This document shows positions 1 to 11,766 of a DNA stretch of 26,562 nt, one piece after another. The position numbers and the translations under genes are program-made. A model generated the notes under the pieces. That model worked only from the letters and a program-made list of their open reading frames with translations. It did no database searches and was not told where the DNA came from. The DNA is from Spirogloea muscicola (Eukaryota > Streptophyta > Zygnematophyceae > Spirogloeales > Spirogloeaceae), in NCBI GenBank assembly GCA_009602725.1, contig WELB01000035.1:625479-652040 (forward strand), read 5' to 3'. Position 1 is the first letter of the stretch; every line of letters begins with the position of its first letter.

Positions 1-467
1 CGGCGGCAGCGGGCATGGGGGGCTCGATGCCCGGGCGCGCCGCCGCGGAGCGCGGCGCGGCCTGCGGCGGCGGGCGCGGCAGGGGGTTTAAGGAAAGGGT
101 TCTCGAGGCCGGGGTTTAAGCCGTCCCGCAACCCCGGCCTTGGATTCAAGAACAGATACCCAAAGAGATTGGAAGCCATTGGAGTAAGAAAATGCGTGTA
201 TATTAAGAGATGGGGAGGCCATGTGTGGCCAAGTACAAAGGCAAGCACATTGGACAAATGTACGTCACCTGCTGCTAAGTAAGGAGTAAGGAGCTCGGGA
301 TATGCCTGCCGGTATTCAGGCATCAATCTGCGACCTCCATGTGCTGACCCATGAACTCCGAGAGGATCAAATTGCAGTGGATAATGTGCGTCACTAGACA
401 CGCTTGCGCGTTGCACTCGGCCTTCCCTTCACCCACTACACGCAGGCCGCCGTGGCTTGCATCCGCC
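1..467. other. GC-rich left edge and upstream region of kdsB
   Basis: The first ~85 bases are extremely GC-rich, like the 5' ends of the genes in this window, so a divergent gene may begin here and run off the left edge on the minus strand; an ATG on that strand at 15-13 is the only hint and no family can be recognised. Positions 86-120 hold two GGGTTTAAG-type motifs. From about 130 to 467 the composition drops to ordinary levels and I see no gene. An upstream ATG at 351 is in frame with the kdsB start at 468, but the intervening residues look like translated UTR. Confidence 0.4.
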
Positions 468-3400
468 ATGGCCGACGGCGGCGGCGGCGACTGGCTGCCC
501 CAGCTGGCGCTCGGCACGGCGGCGGCGGCGTCGGCGGTGACCCTGGCCGCCGCCGTCTGGAGCCAGCGTCACAGCGGCGGAGCGGTGCCGGCGCCCGGCG
601 GCGGCGGCGGCAGGGTGATCGGCATCATCCCGGCGCGCTACGCGTCGTCGCGCTTCCCGGGCAAGCCGCTGGCGCCGATCCTCGGCAAGCCCATGGTCCA
701 GGTCCGCCCCGCACTCCCAAACCCTACATGAACCCCAATGCCTCAAATCCTTAAACCCTGATTCTGACCATATGGCATAAGCCTTAAACCCTTCAAGCTT
801 CTCAGTGTCCGGCCTCCGTCATGGACTCCTTCTGTATGCGCCTGGCTGGCTTTCACAGCCGCTCTTTAAATATCAGTAGCCGCAATCTTCTCTTGTTGAC
901 GCTGCTGAAGCTGCGGGGTTTGTGGGCTGTCGGCGGCCGCAGCGGACGTGGGAGCAGGCGAGGCAGGCGGCGTCGCTGCACGCGCTCGGTGGGCCTCCCT
1001 CGGAGCCCGCTGCCTCTGAGCTATGAGCTTGTCGCCCCGAACCCAAGTCCCGTTCTCCCTGATCACTTTAGCTCCTGAACGTGTCAATGCTACGCTGAAC
1101 AATAGTCAACAACATCCTCTATGAAAATCCCTCGGTACTTAACCTTCACTTTAAGCCCTGGGCAAGCATCAATAAAAATGTTCGTCATACTGAGGCATAC
1201 ACGCTGAGTTATACATGATGGTCGTGCGGAATGCATCCTTTACTTCGGCATGGCCCGGAGCTTGTGCCAATTTCGGCACCCATGCTCGCCGCTGGGGGCG
1301 CTCTGCTCACACTGCGTGGGCGAGCGCCAGCTCCGCAGTGGTAGCGACGGACGACGACCGCATCGCGGCCTGCTGCCGGGGCTTTGGTGCCGACGTGGTG
1401 ATGACGCCCACCTCGTGCATGAACGGTACGCGCTCTCAGCCTCCTCGTGCAACAGCCCGTTATCCTGGCCCAATTAAGCCAAGCCGCTGGAACACGTGCC
1501 TTGAGCCACCAGCTCTGCCACGCCGGCAGCAGTCCCAGTCCTTGCTGCTACTGCTGCAGTACTGGGCAGATAGTATGTCATCAGAGGCTTCGCGAGTGAT
1601 TTCAAAGTCAGAGCTACCAGATCATGGATCAGGTTGAGGGGCTAGGGGTTGAGGTCACGCTCTTGCAGCCAGTGCCTTGGGGCACATCCTTTGCTACTAC
1701 TGCTCTTCCAGCCTCTTACGATTCATGTCCAGTCTGATGCCTGGCCCTGGTTGTTGGTGCGCAGGCACGGAGCGGTGCCATGCAGCGCTTGCCGTCCTCG
1801 GTGGAGCACAGTATGACTTCGTTGTGAATATCCAGGGCGATGAGCCCCTTGTGGAGCCGGCCGCCATCGACGCCGTCGTGCAGATCCTGCAGGCAGGCCT
1901 GCCTCTGCCTCTGCCCCACACCCCGAATTTGAGTCTTGAACTTCGCACTGTGCTTAGAGTAAGGGCTCACCCTCTCTGCAGATTGTACGATCTGCAGCTT
2001 GCTCGAGGACCTGGTTGAGCATGCGCTTCAATCTGTATCACACGCTCTTTGGTCCTAACTGGCCTACCGCGCTCTCGTCTTGCCCACCATCAAAGCAGGT
2101 GATGTGGCCACTGACTGCTCAATGATCTCCAGTGTCTTTCAGGACGCTCCGGACGCGGTGAGCAGCACGGCAGTTGCGCCCATGGGATTGCACGACCCTG
2201 GCGACGTCAATCGCGTCAAGTGTGTGGCTGACCAGCGTGGCTACGCAATCTACTTCTCCCGTGCTGTCTTGCCGTCCAACAAGTGGGTCCTCCCCCATCT
2301 TGTCATTCATATTACTGCTGGTTAGCTGCATTGGCACGGCCGGGACTGTAAAGCGAGGAGCCAAGTGATCGATTCAGTAGGATCCACTGCCCAGGCTACT
2401 GGATTCAACATATGACCAAGAACAACAGCCACTACAAGCATAAGACGAGGACTTTGCTCAGGGCCTTACGTTGAGTGTGCAGCCTGGCGTTGACTTGCTT
2501 GAGCCTCATTGAGAAGGTCATTGCTTGAACCTCCGAGCTTCATGCGCTTTGTGAGCCGATCGAGCTCAGTGCTAACGCTCCTCCTTGTTGCCAACGGCAT
2601 TGCAGGAGCAAGACAGTCAATCACAGATACCCATACTTGCTGCATCTTGGCCTGCAGGTATTTACTGGGCCACCTACTTATTGCTCAGATCAGCCTGTCC
2701 GCAGCTTTGCAAGCTTACGTGGAGGTTGCAGGAGTGCTAGCTCTCATGTGGAGGTACAAAGGTCTAGCGAGCAGCTGTTTCTTGATGAATGTATAGACTG
2801 AGAACTGGGCAGGTCAGAATGTGCCAAGTTGATCACAAGAAGCTCTCTCAAGGTGATCAGGCGGACTTCCCGGGGGTTCTTCTGCAACACATGCGAAGTA
2901 CTGTTTGGAAAGTAGTGCTCTAATTTAGAGAAGTGTTCCTGTTGGCAGTGCTACGACGTCAGGTTCCTGACTAAGTATGCACGCTCACCTTCAACACCTC
3001 TACAAATGGAGGAGGATCTTGAGCAGTTGAAAATCATCGAGCAGGGCTACAAGATCAAGGTATTGTGGTAACATACTTAGCCCGTCGCGTTCAATATTCA
3101 GGGCAGCACCAACTGAATGTAGGTTCTCATATGCCAGATCACTAGAGGCTTTAGGGCTTTAGGCTCTAATACGAGCGAGATGCTCTTCTCAACTCTTCTT
3201 CGTGTGGCCTTCTGCTGTCCTTTGGCAACTGACAAGCATCTACACTGCTGGGCTTGGTTGGAAGAATGAGGTCCTGAAGTAGGTCGTGACAGCTTAAGTA
3301 AGTGCAGGCAGACAATTGTTGTAGTAAGAGGTCAACATGATGGAGATGCTTGTTGACAGCAGACTAAGGCTGGAGCATTGACTTTCCTTTTTGGCAGGTA

Positions 3401-3490
3401 GTTTGCGTTGATCATACTGCTCACGGCGTTGATGTCCCTGAGGATGTCGCAAAGATTGAAGCACTCCTGCACAAACACGGGACTGTGTAG
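468..3490 (+). CDS. kdsB: 3-deoxy-manno-octulosonate cytidylyltransferase (CMP-Kdo synthetase), 8 exons
   Basis: Activates Kdo with CTP to CMP-Kdo, needed in plants and algae for Kdo-containing wall glycans. Exons by homology and splice phase: 468-701, 943-988, 1339-1425, 1765-1892, 2143-2282, 2606-2657, 2949-3059, 3398-3490. They sum to 891 nt, a 296-residue protein, close to the plant enzyme (about 290). Visible motifs: [16 protein letters not shown] nucleotide-binding loop (residues ~47-62), [91 protein letters not shown]. Residues ~10-28 are a hydrophobic Ala-rich stretch matching the N-terminal membrane anchor of plant KdsB. ATG 468 is chosen because it has a good GCCATGG context and starts the GC-rich exon. 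Intron 4 has a GC donor (GC-AG). All catalytic regions are present, so it looks functional. Confidence 0.96.
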
Positions 3491-4164
3491 AGGCGCTCAA
3501 TGTGTACTTAGAAAAGCACCATGAAAGTGGTTGGATGGCTGGAATGATTGGATGGCTGGAAGGTGCTGTCCATTCCCCAAGCTCAGCCTGGAACGATTGC
3601 TGAGCGAGCTGAGCCTATGTATATATGCACAAGCAAGAGCTTGCATGGCTCCTCATTTGTCCCTAAACCTTCTCACAAGGTCTTGGGAGGTCACTGCATC
3701 CCCCTCAATACTGCACAGTGCCTGGGGCAATAGATGACTGCTCAATGACTGGGCAATAAATGTCATTTACACTATGCCATGTCAGTTCTACTATGCCCAC
3801 ATCTCAAGGAGACCCAGATGTTGCAGTATTCGAGCCATTTTGTGTAGTGGCTGAAAGAATCTACGGAGATCCTAAGGGGACGTGTAGATAGTCAAGGTTT
3901 GCTGTATATCCTAGCTGTGCTGCTTGGGACGCTAATAGTGAAGTGCGACCAACCTTGGCCTTCCTGCGGCCACGGGCACGCCCCAGTCAATCAAAGTAGC
4001 TAAGATGCAAATTCTGCATTGCACCATGAAGATACACTTCGTAGGCAAACAAACACACCCCACACTCGACTCCACCAACCATGATGTCTCACTTGTACAG
4101 TCACGCATTCGATGCTGGAATGACGCTGGGAACCACTTGAAGGACTTTGGCCAGCCAGTTTGCA
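3491..4164. other. Convergent 3' intergenic region
   Basis: The region lies between the tail-to-tail kdsB and GPC acyltransferase genes. It contains a short tandem duplication around TTGGATGGCTGGAA (about 3530-3564) and an AATAAA at 3755-3760 that could serve kdsB, although it lies 265 bases past the stop. No coding sequence is recognised. Confidence 0.5.
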
Positions 4165-7100
4165 TCAGCTTGCGCACGCTACGCGATCGATGCTGTCCAT
4201 GCGGATGACGCCTGAGGACGGGCCCCCTTCTGAACCGCAGGCCTTTCTCCTTGCCGGCAACCCATATGCACTCTCAGTGCCGCCCTCCTCAAAGGCCAGC
4301 CCAGATTCTGAGCCGTCCTCTCTTTCCCGGCCTTCGCCACTGCCCTCGCCCAGCTCCTGTCCTGCTTCCCCATCCAACTGGGTCGTGTTGAGGATCTCCA
4401 AAGCGCCAGCATCACGCTCCGCCAGGGAGTCCAAGGATGCGTACGAAGCCAGGCTTGACCCCTGACTGTGGATGTCGCCAACGTGCAAGCTGTCCTTGCT
4501 CAGCTGGCGACAGGAGCGGCAGAAGGAAAGGTGCGGCAACTCCGACTCAGGGATGAGCAGAGTGCTCGCAATCGCCACCTCTTTCATTCTCTCCTCATGC
4601 ATAGCCTTGGCATCTGCTGATGGCTGGGGTGGCAGCACAGTGCCCCCCTCCGAAGCGGCACCGGCCCTAGCCTTTCCTGCCTTCAGCTCCTTCTTCTTCT
4701 CCGCCTTAGCAGTTACTTGTCGCGGCATGACATCAAAGAAGAAGTTGCCCCCTGCAGGTTGCAACACATGCATTAAAGCATGCTCTGCGTCAAGACCTCC
4801 CGTGCAAGTCTTGCAGCTCAGGACCTCAATCAGGCATGGCAGACCAAGAGACAGTGATGAGTAGAGTCTGAAAGTCATTTCCATACCATTCCAAACTGAC
4901 GCCCCAATCTTGAAGAGCTGGAATGCTGCGTGGAGGCGGTAGGACCTGAACATGGGGACCGTCAGTGCCATAGTGGCGACCTGCACATGAGATTGTGCAC
5001 ACATTAGCTTGATAATGTACTGCACATTGCACACGGAGAATACATGCCACAGTCTTCCCCTAACCTAAGTTTCTCTAAGCAGGGCACGGTATAAGTGCTA
5101 TATTGACAAGAGCACTAGGGGCCTTCGTCCACCGTGTGCTGGTTGGTCTTCGGGTCTTGGTGTGGCATGGAAGCATGTGAAAGGAGGAGGGGAGCGAGTC
5201 GGCACAACTTACAGTGAAGAAGGCTTGCAAGATGGCATACATAATATTGCGCCTCTCCTTGCCAAGGACACCACTGAGCCGCCACCAGAGATTATTGGCA
5301 CGTGCAGCTTTTCTGGAGAGCTCCCTGTAGGATGTCATGACCTGCAGCAACAAGGTGGTGACGGTGTGCCGAGGATTCAGACCAGTGATGCAACCCCAAT
5401 GTATCTGACTGTGTCGGTGTTCTACTAAACAACATATCGCCCTCAAGTGCATCGCCTGCACTGGACCGGGAACGAATCAATGGCACAAGAGCCACTAAAA
5501 TTCACAAGCCTCTGATCTGTGGTAGCCCAACATGAGGTGCCCCGGTTTTCATTTCAGATGGAAGACCTGAGGATCTCTCATCATGCGTTTTCTGCGAATG
5601 CCGTCAACGATGATGAAGTAGAGTGCCTGCCAGACAGTGTAAGCTCCGAGAGGAACAAAGAATAGCCAGGTCCAAAGCCCCTCGGGGCCCTCCACGATGG
5701 GCCACGCTGGCCACGGCCCGGTCTCGTCCCTTCCATGGTGAGCAAATGTGATGGGGTCCCACCACCTGATGATGAAGATGACAGTTCCTGCATGCATGCA
5801 GACAAGGGGCGAATAAGCACAGCAGCTCAACATTGCAATACAAGGATGCACCCCTGGCCCAGAAAGTAGAATAATATGTCCATTGCAAGTTAAAGTCTAA
5901 GATTGAGGCACATGAGACCCCCAATTGTGGCCATGAGGACGGACCTGGAAGCAGGTGAATGAGCACGCTGAGAATCTTGTCCAGGGAGCTGAAGACAAGG
6001 CTGCATCGCCAGATAATCAGAGCCCACGCCAAAGGGCCCTGCCTCATCCGCAGCAAGTGGGCTGTGAGATACTTATATCCGCTCTACACCTGTCGCCAGT
6101 GCCCAGGACTACAGCTAGGCTTCTCAGACGTCACAACGTCCTGGCCGAATACCATGCGACCTTCTGAGGCTGGTCCAAGCTGTCAGAGCTCATTTTAGAG
6201 TCAACATCTACTTGTCCTCAGCAACCTCAGTGCAACAAAGTGGCTCTTTAGGGCCCTAATAAGGGTTGACAAAAATAATTTACAAAATAATTGACAAAAT
6301 ACCTCTGCAAAGGAGAAGCACACAAGAAACAGTTTCTCCGACTTGGGGAAGAATAGGAGCTGACTAATGAATATGACGTTGGCATAGTAGCAAAAATCCT
6401 GGCAGCATAATAGCGCACATAGTCAGAAAAGGGCAGAAGGCAGAACTCAGCAAAGGGCAGAAGGCAGCAGACAGTGATCTTAACCTCTTCTTTAGCTACT
6501 GTTGCCCCACGGCCTAACACGCCTGCAGTCTACTGCATAGTTGCAGCAAACGATGGAGAAGGTGGGGTCATAGACAAGTTCCTGCAGTAATGGCCTCATT
6601 GGAAGGAATTGCCCTGCAGTAGTGCTCACCAGGAGGAAGTAGTGCCACTTTTTGCTGCGATAGTAGGCCCACCGCAAGGGTGTCGCGACCGCAAAGACAG
6701 CACAATAAAGATAGGGAATGTCTTGTGGCCCTGGAAAGGGCCAAGACAATGCTGTTGTCAGCCACTATACCTCCTTAGCTGGCCCTAGCTACCCTACTCA
6801 AGGATGCTCCCAGTGCTGCAGCTGATAGAGTGAAAAATACGGAAAAACCTAGGCAATGGTAGGCTTCCACATTAAGTAAGCTGCGAATACTCCAGCACAC
6901 TGCATGTACCCTGTGACTCAAGAGCAACACCAGGGCAGTAGGGTCCTGCTGTGTATAACTACGACATGACTGGCTATGACCTGTCAAGGGATACGTAGGA
7001 GTTCTTACTGGCCCCCATCATGAAGCAGAGAGCGCCAAAAGCTACCACACCGACGCAGTATGTCACCTGCCATGCGGCGGATTCGTCAGGTCAATTTGCC

Positions 7101-7862
7101 AAGTGGTTTTGTGCTGCACACTGACTAGATCACTTCAAAGGGGGTGCTTGGCAAGGTTTGTAGCCAGGTACATGGTAGAGCATTACCGATTTACTTAAAC
7201 GGAGAATGAGATATGAATTTAGGATCAGGTATTACAATTCATGTCTCCGCCGGTGTCTTAGGGGCCAAACACTACCTTATTGATCAGGTGCTCGTGCTCA
7301 TCAGCCTTTTGAGCAATCCGCTCCGTCTGTCGCTTGACGGCATCCTTGGTGAGCTTTATGACCTGAGGAGCCAACGACAACGAGATCAAGCACACGGTCA
7401 AGCCTGAATGGCTGTCAGAATTGACTCCGTTCGCCTTGAAAAGCAGCCGGCACACGCACCAACTCCCTGCCCTTTATCACTGCTGGAATACAATCGCTTG
7501 CATGCAAGGCGCCACACTGCGTGAAATCATTTCAATCTGTCCGGGGCCGTGGAGGGCTGATAGGGCAATATGCAGCAGCTGCACATTTCAAGGCCGCGTT
7601 GACAACGGCGGCCGACATGAAGAACATGCGCAACTGGCACAGAATTGGCACGAGACTCAACATGACGAGAAAAAGAGCCAGCGGAAGCTCGGCACAGAAG
7701 CAGAGGCCGGAATCTGCACAGTTGCAGCGCAGTCTAGCGGCCGGGGCGCACCTTGGGGTTCAGCCTCGGGGACACGGGCCGCCTGCGGACGCCGCTATTG
7801 AGCGGTGCGGCCTCCGGCGGCTTGCCGCCGTCCTCGTCGACGGCCTCCGCACTCAGCGCCAT
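4165..7862 (-). CDS. GPC1: Glycerophosphocholine acyltransferase (DUF2838 family membrane protein), 10 exons
   Basis: Acyl-CoA:glycerophosphocholine acyltransferase makes lyso-PC from GPC, a deacylation/reacylation step of phosphatidylcholine remodelling in an internal membrane. Exons (minus, 5' to 3'): 7862-7752, 7362-7276, 7066-7009, 6730-6630, 6398-6303, 6038-5945, 5787-5567, 5341-5213, 4980-4887, 4751-4165; all phases agree, 1578 nt, 525 residues. Family blocks in order: [11 protein letters not shown]-like helix (here [12 protein letters not shown]), [140 protein letters not shown]. Several hydrophobic segments fit a polytopic protein. Start 7862 opens a 37-residue acidic/proline-rich soluble N-terminus. 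About 180 residues follow MPRQV, much longer than the short tail of the land-plant enzyme, and are charged, Ser/Glu-rich and probably disordered. Confidence 0.94.
6428..6467. repeat. 24-bp-spaced direct repeat in a GPC1 intron
   Basis: The 16-mer AAAGGGCAGAAGGCAG occurs at 6428-6443 and again at 6452-6467, between two exons of the GPC acyltransferase gene. It is a simple local duplication close to the acceptor of the exon at 6398. Confidence 0.7.
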
Positions 7863-8560
7863 CTGAGCGCTCTCCGGGCCCGCCCCGGCGCTCCTGCTGC
7901 AGGCGGCCGGACCGCCGGCCGGCCCGCGCCGCCTGCGCCGCCNCCGCCGCCGCGAGCTGGAGGTCGTGAGGAGGGTGAATGAGAAGTTGGCAGGTTAGCG
8001 GGGGAAGCCAGTAAGTATGTCAGGTCGCCCTCCCCTCCCTTCTCGAGGGAGGGGGGAGGGGGGAGAGGAGGGAGGAGCTCCGGCCGGTGGCTGGCTTGAC
8101 GCCAGGCGCGAGGAGGGAGGACGAGGAGGGGGGCGGCGAGACGCCTCCCCTCGGGCCCGCCCCGGCCACCCGCGCCCCTTTCTGCGCTGGCCGCGGGATC
8201 CTCCCCGTCCGGGCGCCGCGAGCGCCCTCGCTAACTTACCGATAGTGCCGCCTTGTGAGATGATACCCCAGGCCCACGGTCGAGGCAGGGCGATCCAACG
8301 TATGCGCCCGTCTCGTCTCGCAGCCGCTCCCGTTGAATAACTTACCGGCAGCTTAGCGGGCCCCGCCGCCGTTAAGCCTAGCGGCTCCCCGCCCGGAAGG
8401 GGGATATCCCCTCACATCTCCCACGGGCGCGGAGATCGGGGTTGACCTAGCCGTCCGATCGCTCCGATCGGAGGGCCTCTAGGGGCCGGCCGGCCCCCCG
8501 ACTCACACGGGCGCTCCAGGAGCGACGCGTGGCACGCGTTTATGCTCCTTGCCACGCGCA
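7863..8560 (-). promoter_or_regulatory. GC-rich 5' flank of the GPC acyltransferase gene
   Basis: A CpG-rich block, including purine-rich GGGAGG runs at 8040-8140, surrounds the GPC1 start and contains the only ambiguous base (7943). Its composition matches the 5' ends of the other genes here, so I read it as UTR/promoter rather than coding. Long open frames in it are a by-product of GC content. No TATA box or specific operator can be named. Confidence 0.45.
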
Positions 8561-8619
8561 TCCACCAGTCAAGCTGGGCTGTGCTTAAGCGCCTAGGCGC
8601 CCAGTCGACATGGGCGCCT
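8462..8619. repeat. Cluster of palindromes and hairpins
   Basis: Three perfect elements lie within 160 bases: CTCCGATCGGAG (8462-8473), the 16-bp palindrome GGGGCCGGCCGGCCCC (8482-8497) and a hairpin with 9-bp arms AGGCGCCCA/TGGGCGCCT and a 7-base loop (8595-8619). A fourth pair, GCGTGGCA/TGCCACGC, lies between them at about 8526-8558. Function unknown. Confidence 0.65.
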
Positions 8620-9124
8620 CAAGATTTGAACCCGACTCCCTCAAACCTAGAGCCCAGACTTGAAGGAAAGTAATTACTGTAACTTCAAGCCCCACATAAG
8701 CCCTAGATTATGACCTAGAAGCCACACACCTTAACACGCACAGTCTGTCTGAAGTAGCACATTGGGAGGGCAGCACTATTAAGGTAATCACCCTCGCTCA
8801 CCATGTGGGTCTACAAGTGACGCAGTGGAGGCTGCGGACCAGCTGGCTACTACGCACAACCTGGCTGGACAAGAGCTTCACAGCTTATGAGCTCACAGAC
8901 ATCGGCCTCTGCAACTGCAGGTAGTCTCCATCCTGCATGGCTGCGTCACCATAAACAGTGCTCTGTAGTCTTTTGCTACAAATGTGTAGTCAGGCTCGGT
9001 GCTGACTTCAGTACTTCAACCAAATCCGACTTGGAAATCGCTTCACAATAGTAGACCAAGTGCTTCGACCACTCGACATGCACGAAAGTTGCCCAAACAT
9101 ACTTGTATCAGCCTTCGTTGATTT
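8620..9124. other. Intergenic, no gene recognised
   Basis: This stretch lies downstream of the RMT2-type gene and upstream of the GPC1 5' flank. I see no conserved coding segment or RNA gene. A GGTTCAAATC string on the minus strand near 8620 resembles a tRNA B box, but no cloverleaf can be drawn. Confidence 0.4.
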
Positions 9125-11766
9125 TTATGGGCCATCTTCCTCAGCAATTTCATCCAACGTACAGTACGTGCACATGGGCAAAAAGTAGGTGTCAAGCTGC
9201 CAATATCTCAGCTTCACGCCCTCCCAAATCTTATCATTGAGGCACTCGTGGACTGGTAGAGGAACGAAGGTGACCGAGAAGCCTGCACAAGGAATGACAA
9301 AACTGGTGATTGGTGATTCGTTTGTGTTCTCGAGATCTTTCCAACTCTCTCCTCCATTAGCATATGACACTAAATAGAGGATCTGGTTTTAGATTTCTAT
9401 CCAGCTGGCGACAAGTGTTTAGCAAGTCTACCTATTCGTCCGAGTTCCATGGCAACAATCTGGCAATAGACCACGTGGAAGAAAGCATTGTCCCCGCAAA
9501 GCCCGTTGAAGAAGGAGTACACGCCTTCAGGTCGTAGCAGCTTCTGTAAACAGTCGTGGAAATTGTGTAGGTCGTCGTAGTACTCTCCATAAGTGTCAAA
9601 GAAGATGCCTGCAAGCACAGAGCAAGTTTGCTCTTGAGGTCTTAGGCCAAGTCGAACAGCAGCTGTGAAAGTTGCTTAAATTTGATGTACAGGGCTCAAG
9701 TTTCACTTGGCAATAGATACCCATGTCCAAGTAAGTAGCCTTGATTGACATTTTTAAAGCATGAACAACAATCGTGTCATGCTTGCCTAGCCACCATGCA
9801 TGCGTCCCCTAGGACGTGGTATCTGACCATCAAACTGGTCCAGTTGATCAACAACATCTTGCCACCGAGCATGGATGATCTGGACGCCCTTCTTCTTGTC
9901 CCACCCCTCAGCCAGCATGCGGGCATAGACATCAGGATGCGCTTCCACAATGGTGTGCGACTTGGGATTCCGCAGCTGAATGGCCTTGTCAACTAATCCC
10001 AAGCCGAAACCCACATTCAAAATGTCTCCTCCCTGGGATCACTCAGAACCACTCAGAATCACTCAGATTCACACAGAACTCATATCATCCTTCCTAGTCA
10101 ACAACCGGGTCAAATTGCTGAAGCACACATCTGTACAGGAAGGTGATGCCATATGTTACATGCCTAAAAGGACCACACGCTGAGCACACTAAGCTGCGTT
10201 GATGACTGCAGCAAGATGGTGTGATTGTGGCAATTTGACTGCTTCAGACCTCTATAGCAGACTGGAACCCATAGCATCTGGGCATATTGCTCCATAGTTT
10301 TGTACATGGATGTTAGAAACAAGAGGCTGATGTTGACGAGGCTTCCTCACCTGCGAGCAGACAACATGAGCATGAGCCTCCATGAGGGCACCCTCCCAAG
10401 CCATCATAACGCCCTTGCTCTCATTGTCCATCAGCCGGTCCTCACTGTACTCAACCCTGTCCCTCAAGTACTTGGCATTGGGAGCTTCCGCACCTTTGCT
10501 TAGACTTCGGCTTGCGGCACCCAGGATGAGCTCTGCTCGAACACCTTCATGCAATCAAACAGGATGTCGTGAAGTCAGTCTCAACAGAGCTTAGCTGAGA
10601 TGAGGGATTCTTTCGCTTTCCGTTTATCATGAGCATTACAAGCTTCAGATGGTAATCTGACTTGGTGTTACTACAAGAATGAATCTGGGTTAGACAACTT
10701 AGTCAGAGCAGTAAAGCTTAGACAATGCTGAGACTGGACAAAGAAGTATCTTGACGGTAAGGGACAGTGACAGCTAAGCTGCCTACCAGCGTCAAGCAGG
10801 AGGTCAACAACATCTTGATTGCCAGCATTCATGGCATAGTCTCCTGCGCACATGCTGTGACGGTCGAGGCCGTTCCATGGGGCGCCGGCATCGAGCAAGA
10901 GGCTCACGGCATCCCTGTGGCCCCCCTTGGCCGCGCTGATGAGAGCACTTGTGCCTTCCTCCTCTTCGTGGTATGCCACATCTGCAATGTGCATCTCGAG
11001 AGGCTGAGACTCTGCAGAGGAGCTCTACAACTCGGAGCCTAGCTAGTGACCAAAACAGCTAGACTGCATCACTGCTAAAAGTGTGAGTAGCAATGGTCAA
11101 GCCTTTCCCAGGCACAACCTCATCTTGCAAGATCATCCCGTAACTCGCAGCTTCAGAGACCAAGTGGGCACTTGTCAATCGCTCTCTTTTCAGGGCCGAA
11201 TGACGCTGGCATTGCGGATAAGTGGGTTATAAGTGCAACTAGTCTATGTCTTGATAGAGCAGACTGGGAAAGGTAGAGCGACGGCAGAGCCCACCACCAC
11301 ACTTTCACAAGAAGAAGCTAGCATTGGAACAGCAAGAGATTTAAGAATTGGGGGCTAAGGGCCCATTGCCTGCGGCTGCACCGCAACCCTCACCGTATTA
11401 TTCAGTTGATTGTACCCTTTCATCAAGACCGTATATAAGATGCACCCTTACATTCACCATGCCTTGAGCTGGTCGTCACCCTTCAGCAAGACACTTAGGT
11501 GCTGAGCAACGCTTGGAGTCATGTGCTGCTCAGCAGCCTGAAGATTTGTCGGTGAGTACCACAATTGGGCTCACATGGAATGAGCTAAGGATGTGGTTAA
11601 GGATTGAAATCTTCGTTTGCAGTGTATGTGAGGAGATGGGTCGGCCCTGCTGGGACTTGCTAGCTTGCGGCAGCCCACCTGCGCCGTCCTCGATGAGGCG
11701 CGCAACTTCGGCAGCGTCGCCGGCAGCTGCGGCAGCCAGGAGCGCACGCTCGGCCTCCTGCGCCAT
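9125..11766 (-). CDS. RMT2: RMT2-type ankyrin-repeat arginine N-methyltransferase, 6 exons
   Basis: Family of SAM-dependent methyltransferases related to yeast Rmt2, which methylates the delta nitrogen of arginine in ribosomal protein; plant homologues share its ankyrin-plus-methyltransferase build. Exons: 11766-11679, 10981-10787, 10544-10351, 10032-9828, 9608-9432, 9282-9125, 1017 nt, 338 residues, all phases consistent. The N-terminus carries ankyrin-like units (ALLAAAAAGDAAEVARLIEDGA and TSALISAAKGGHRDAVSLL, then GDYAMNAGNQDVVDLLLDAG). The catalytic part shows LMDNESKGVMMAWEGALMEAHA, SAM motif I (ILNVGFGLGLVD), HTIVEAHPDVYARM, RWQDVV, IFFDTYGEYYDDL, GVYSFFNGLCGDNAFFHVVY and YWQLDTYFLPMC. 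The start at 11766 is the first ATG in frame after an upstream stop. Intron 1 is the longest (about 700 bases). Everything expected is intact; the exact substrate is inferred from family. Confidence 0.94.
10040..10079. repeat. 10-bp tandem repeat in an RMT2 intron
   Basis: Four units of CACTCAGAAY (last unit degenerate) lie immediately upstream, in gene sense, of the acceptor of the exon at 10032. The repeat replaces the usual pyrimidine tract with a mixed TGAGTG tract on the coding strand. Confidence 0.75.

Noticed and set aside
1250-1637. kdsB exon 3 extending upstream to about 1215 or downstream to 1637
   Set aside because: Splice phase and homology limit the exon to 1339-1425; the apparent upstream TAWASAS similarity to RTWEQA is coincidental because the true RTWEQA exon is at 943-988.
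6492-6629. GPC1 exon reading on past KKWHYFLL to [14 protein letters not shown]
   Set aside because: The length fits by chance, but the genuine continuation, [10 protein letters not shown] to [12 protein letters not shown], is an in-phase exon at 6398-6303 and a GTGAGC donor follows FLL.
7521-8340. Long open frames rich in Gly, Pro and Arg on the plus strand
   Set aside because: They overlap the GPC1 first exon and its GC-rich flank, contain the ambiguous base and have no recognisable domain; expected from composition.
8600-8680. Possible tRNA or tRNA-derived SINE (GGTTCAAATC on the minus strand)
   Set aside because: Only the B-box-like string is present; no acceptor stem, anticodon arm or A box can be paired around it.
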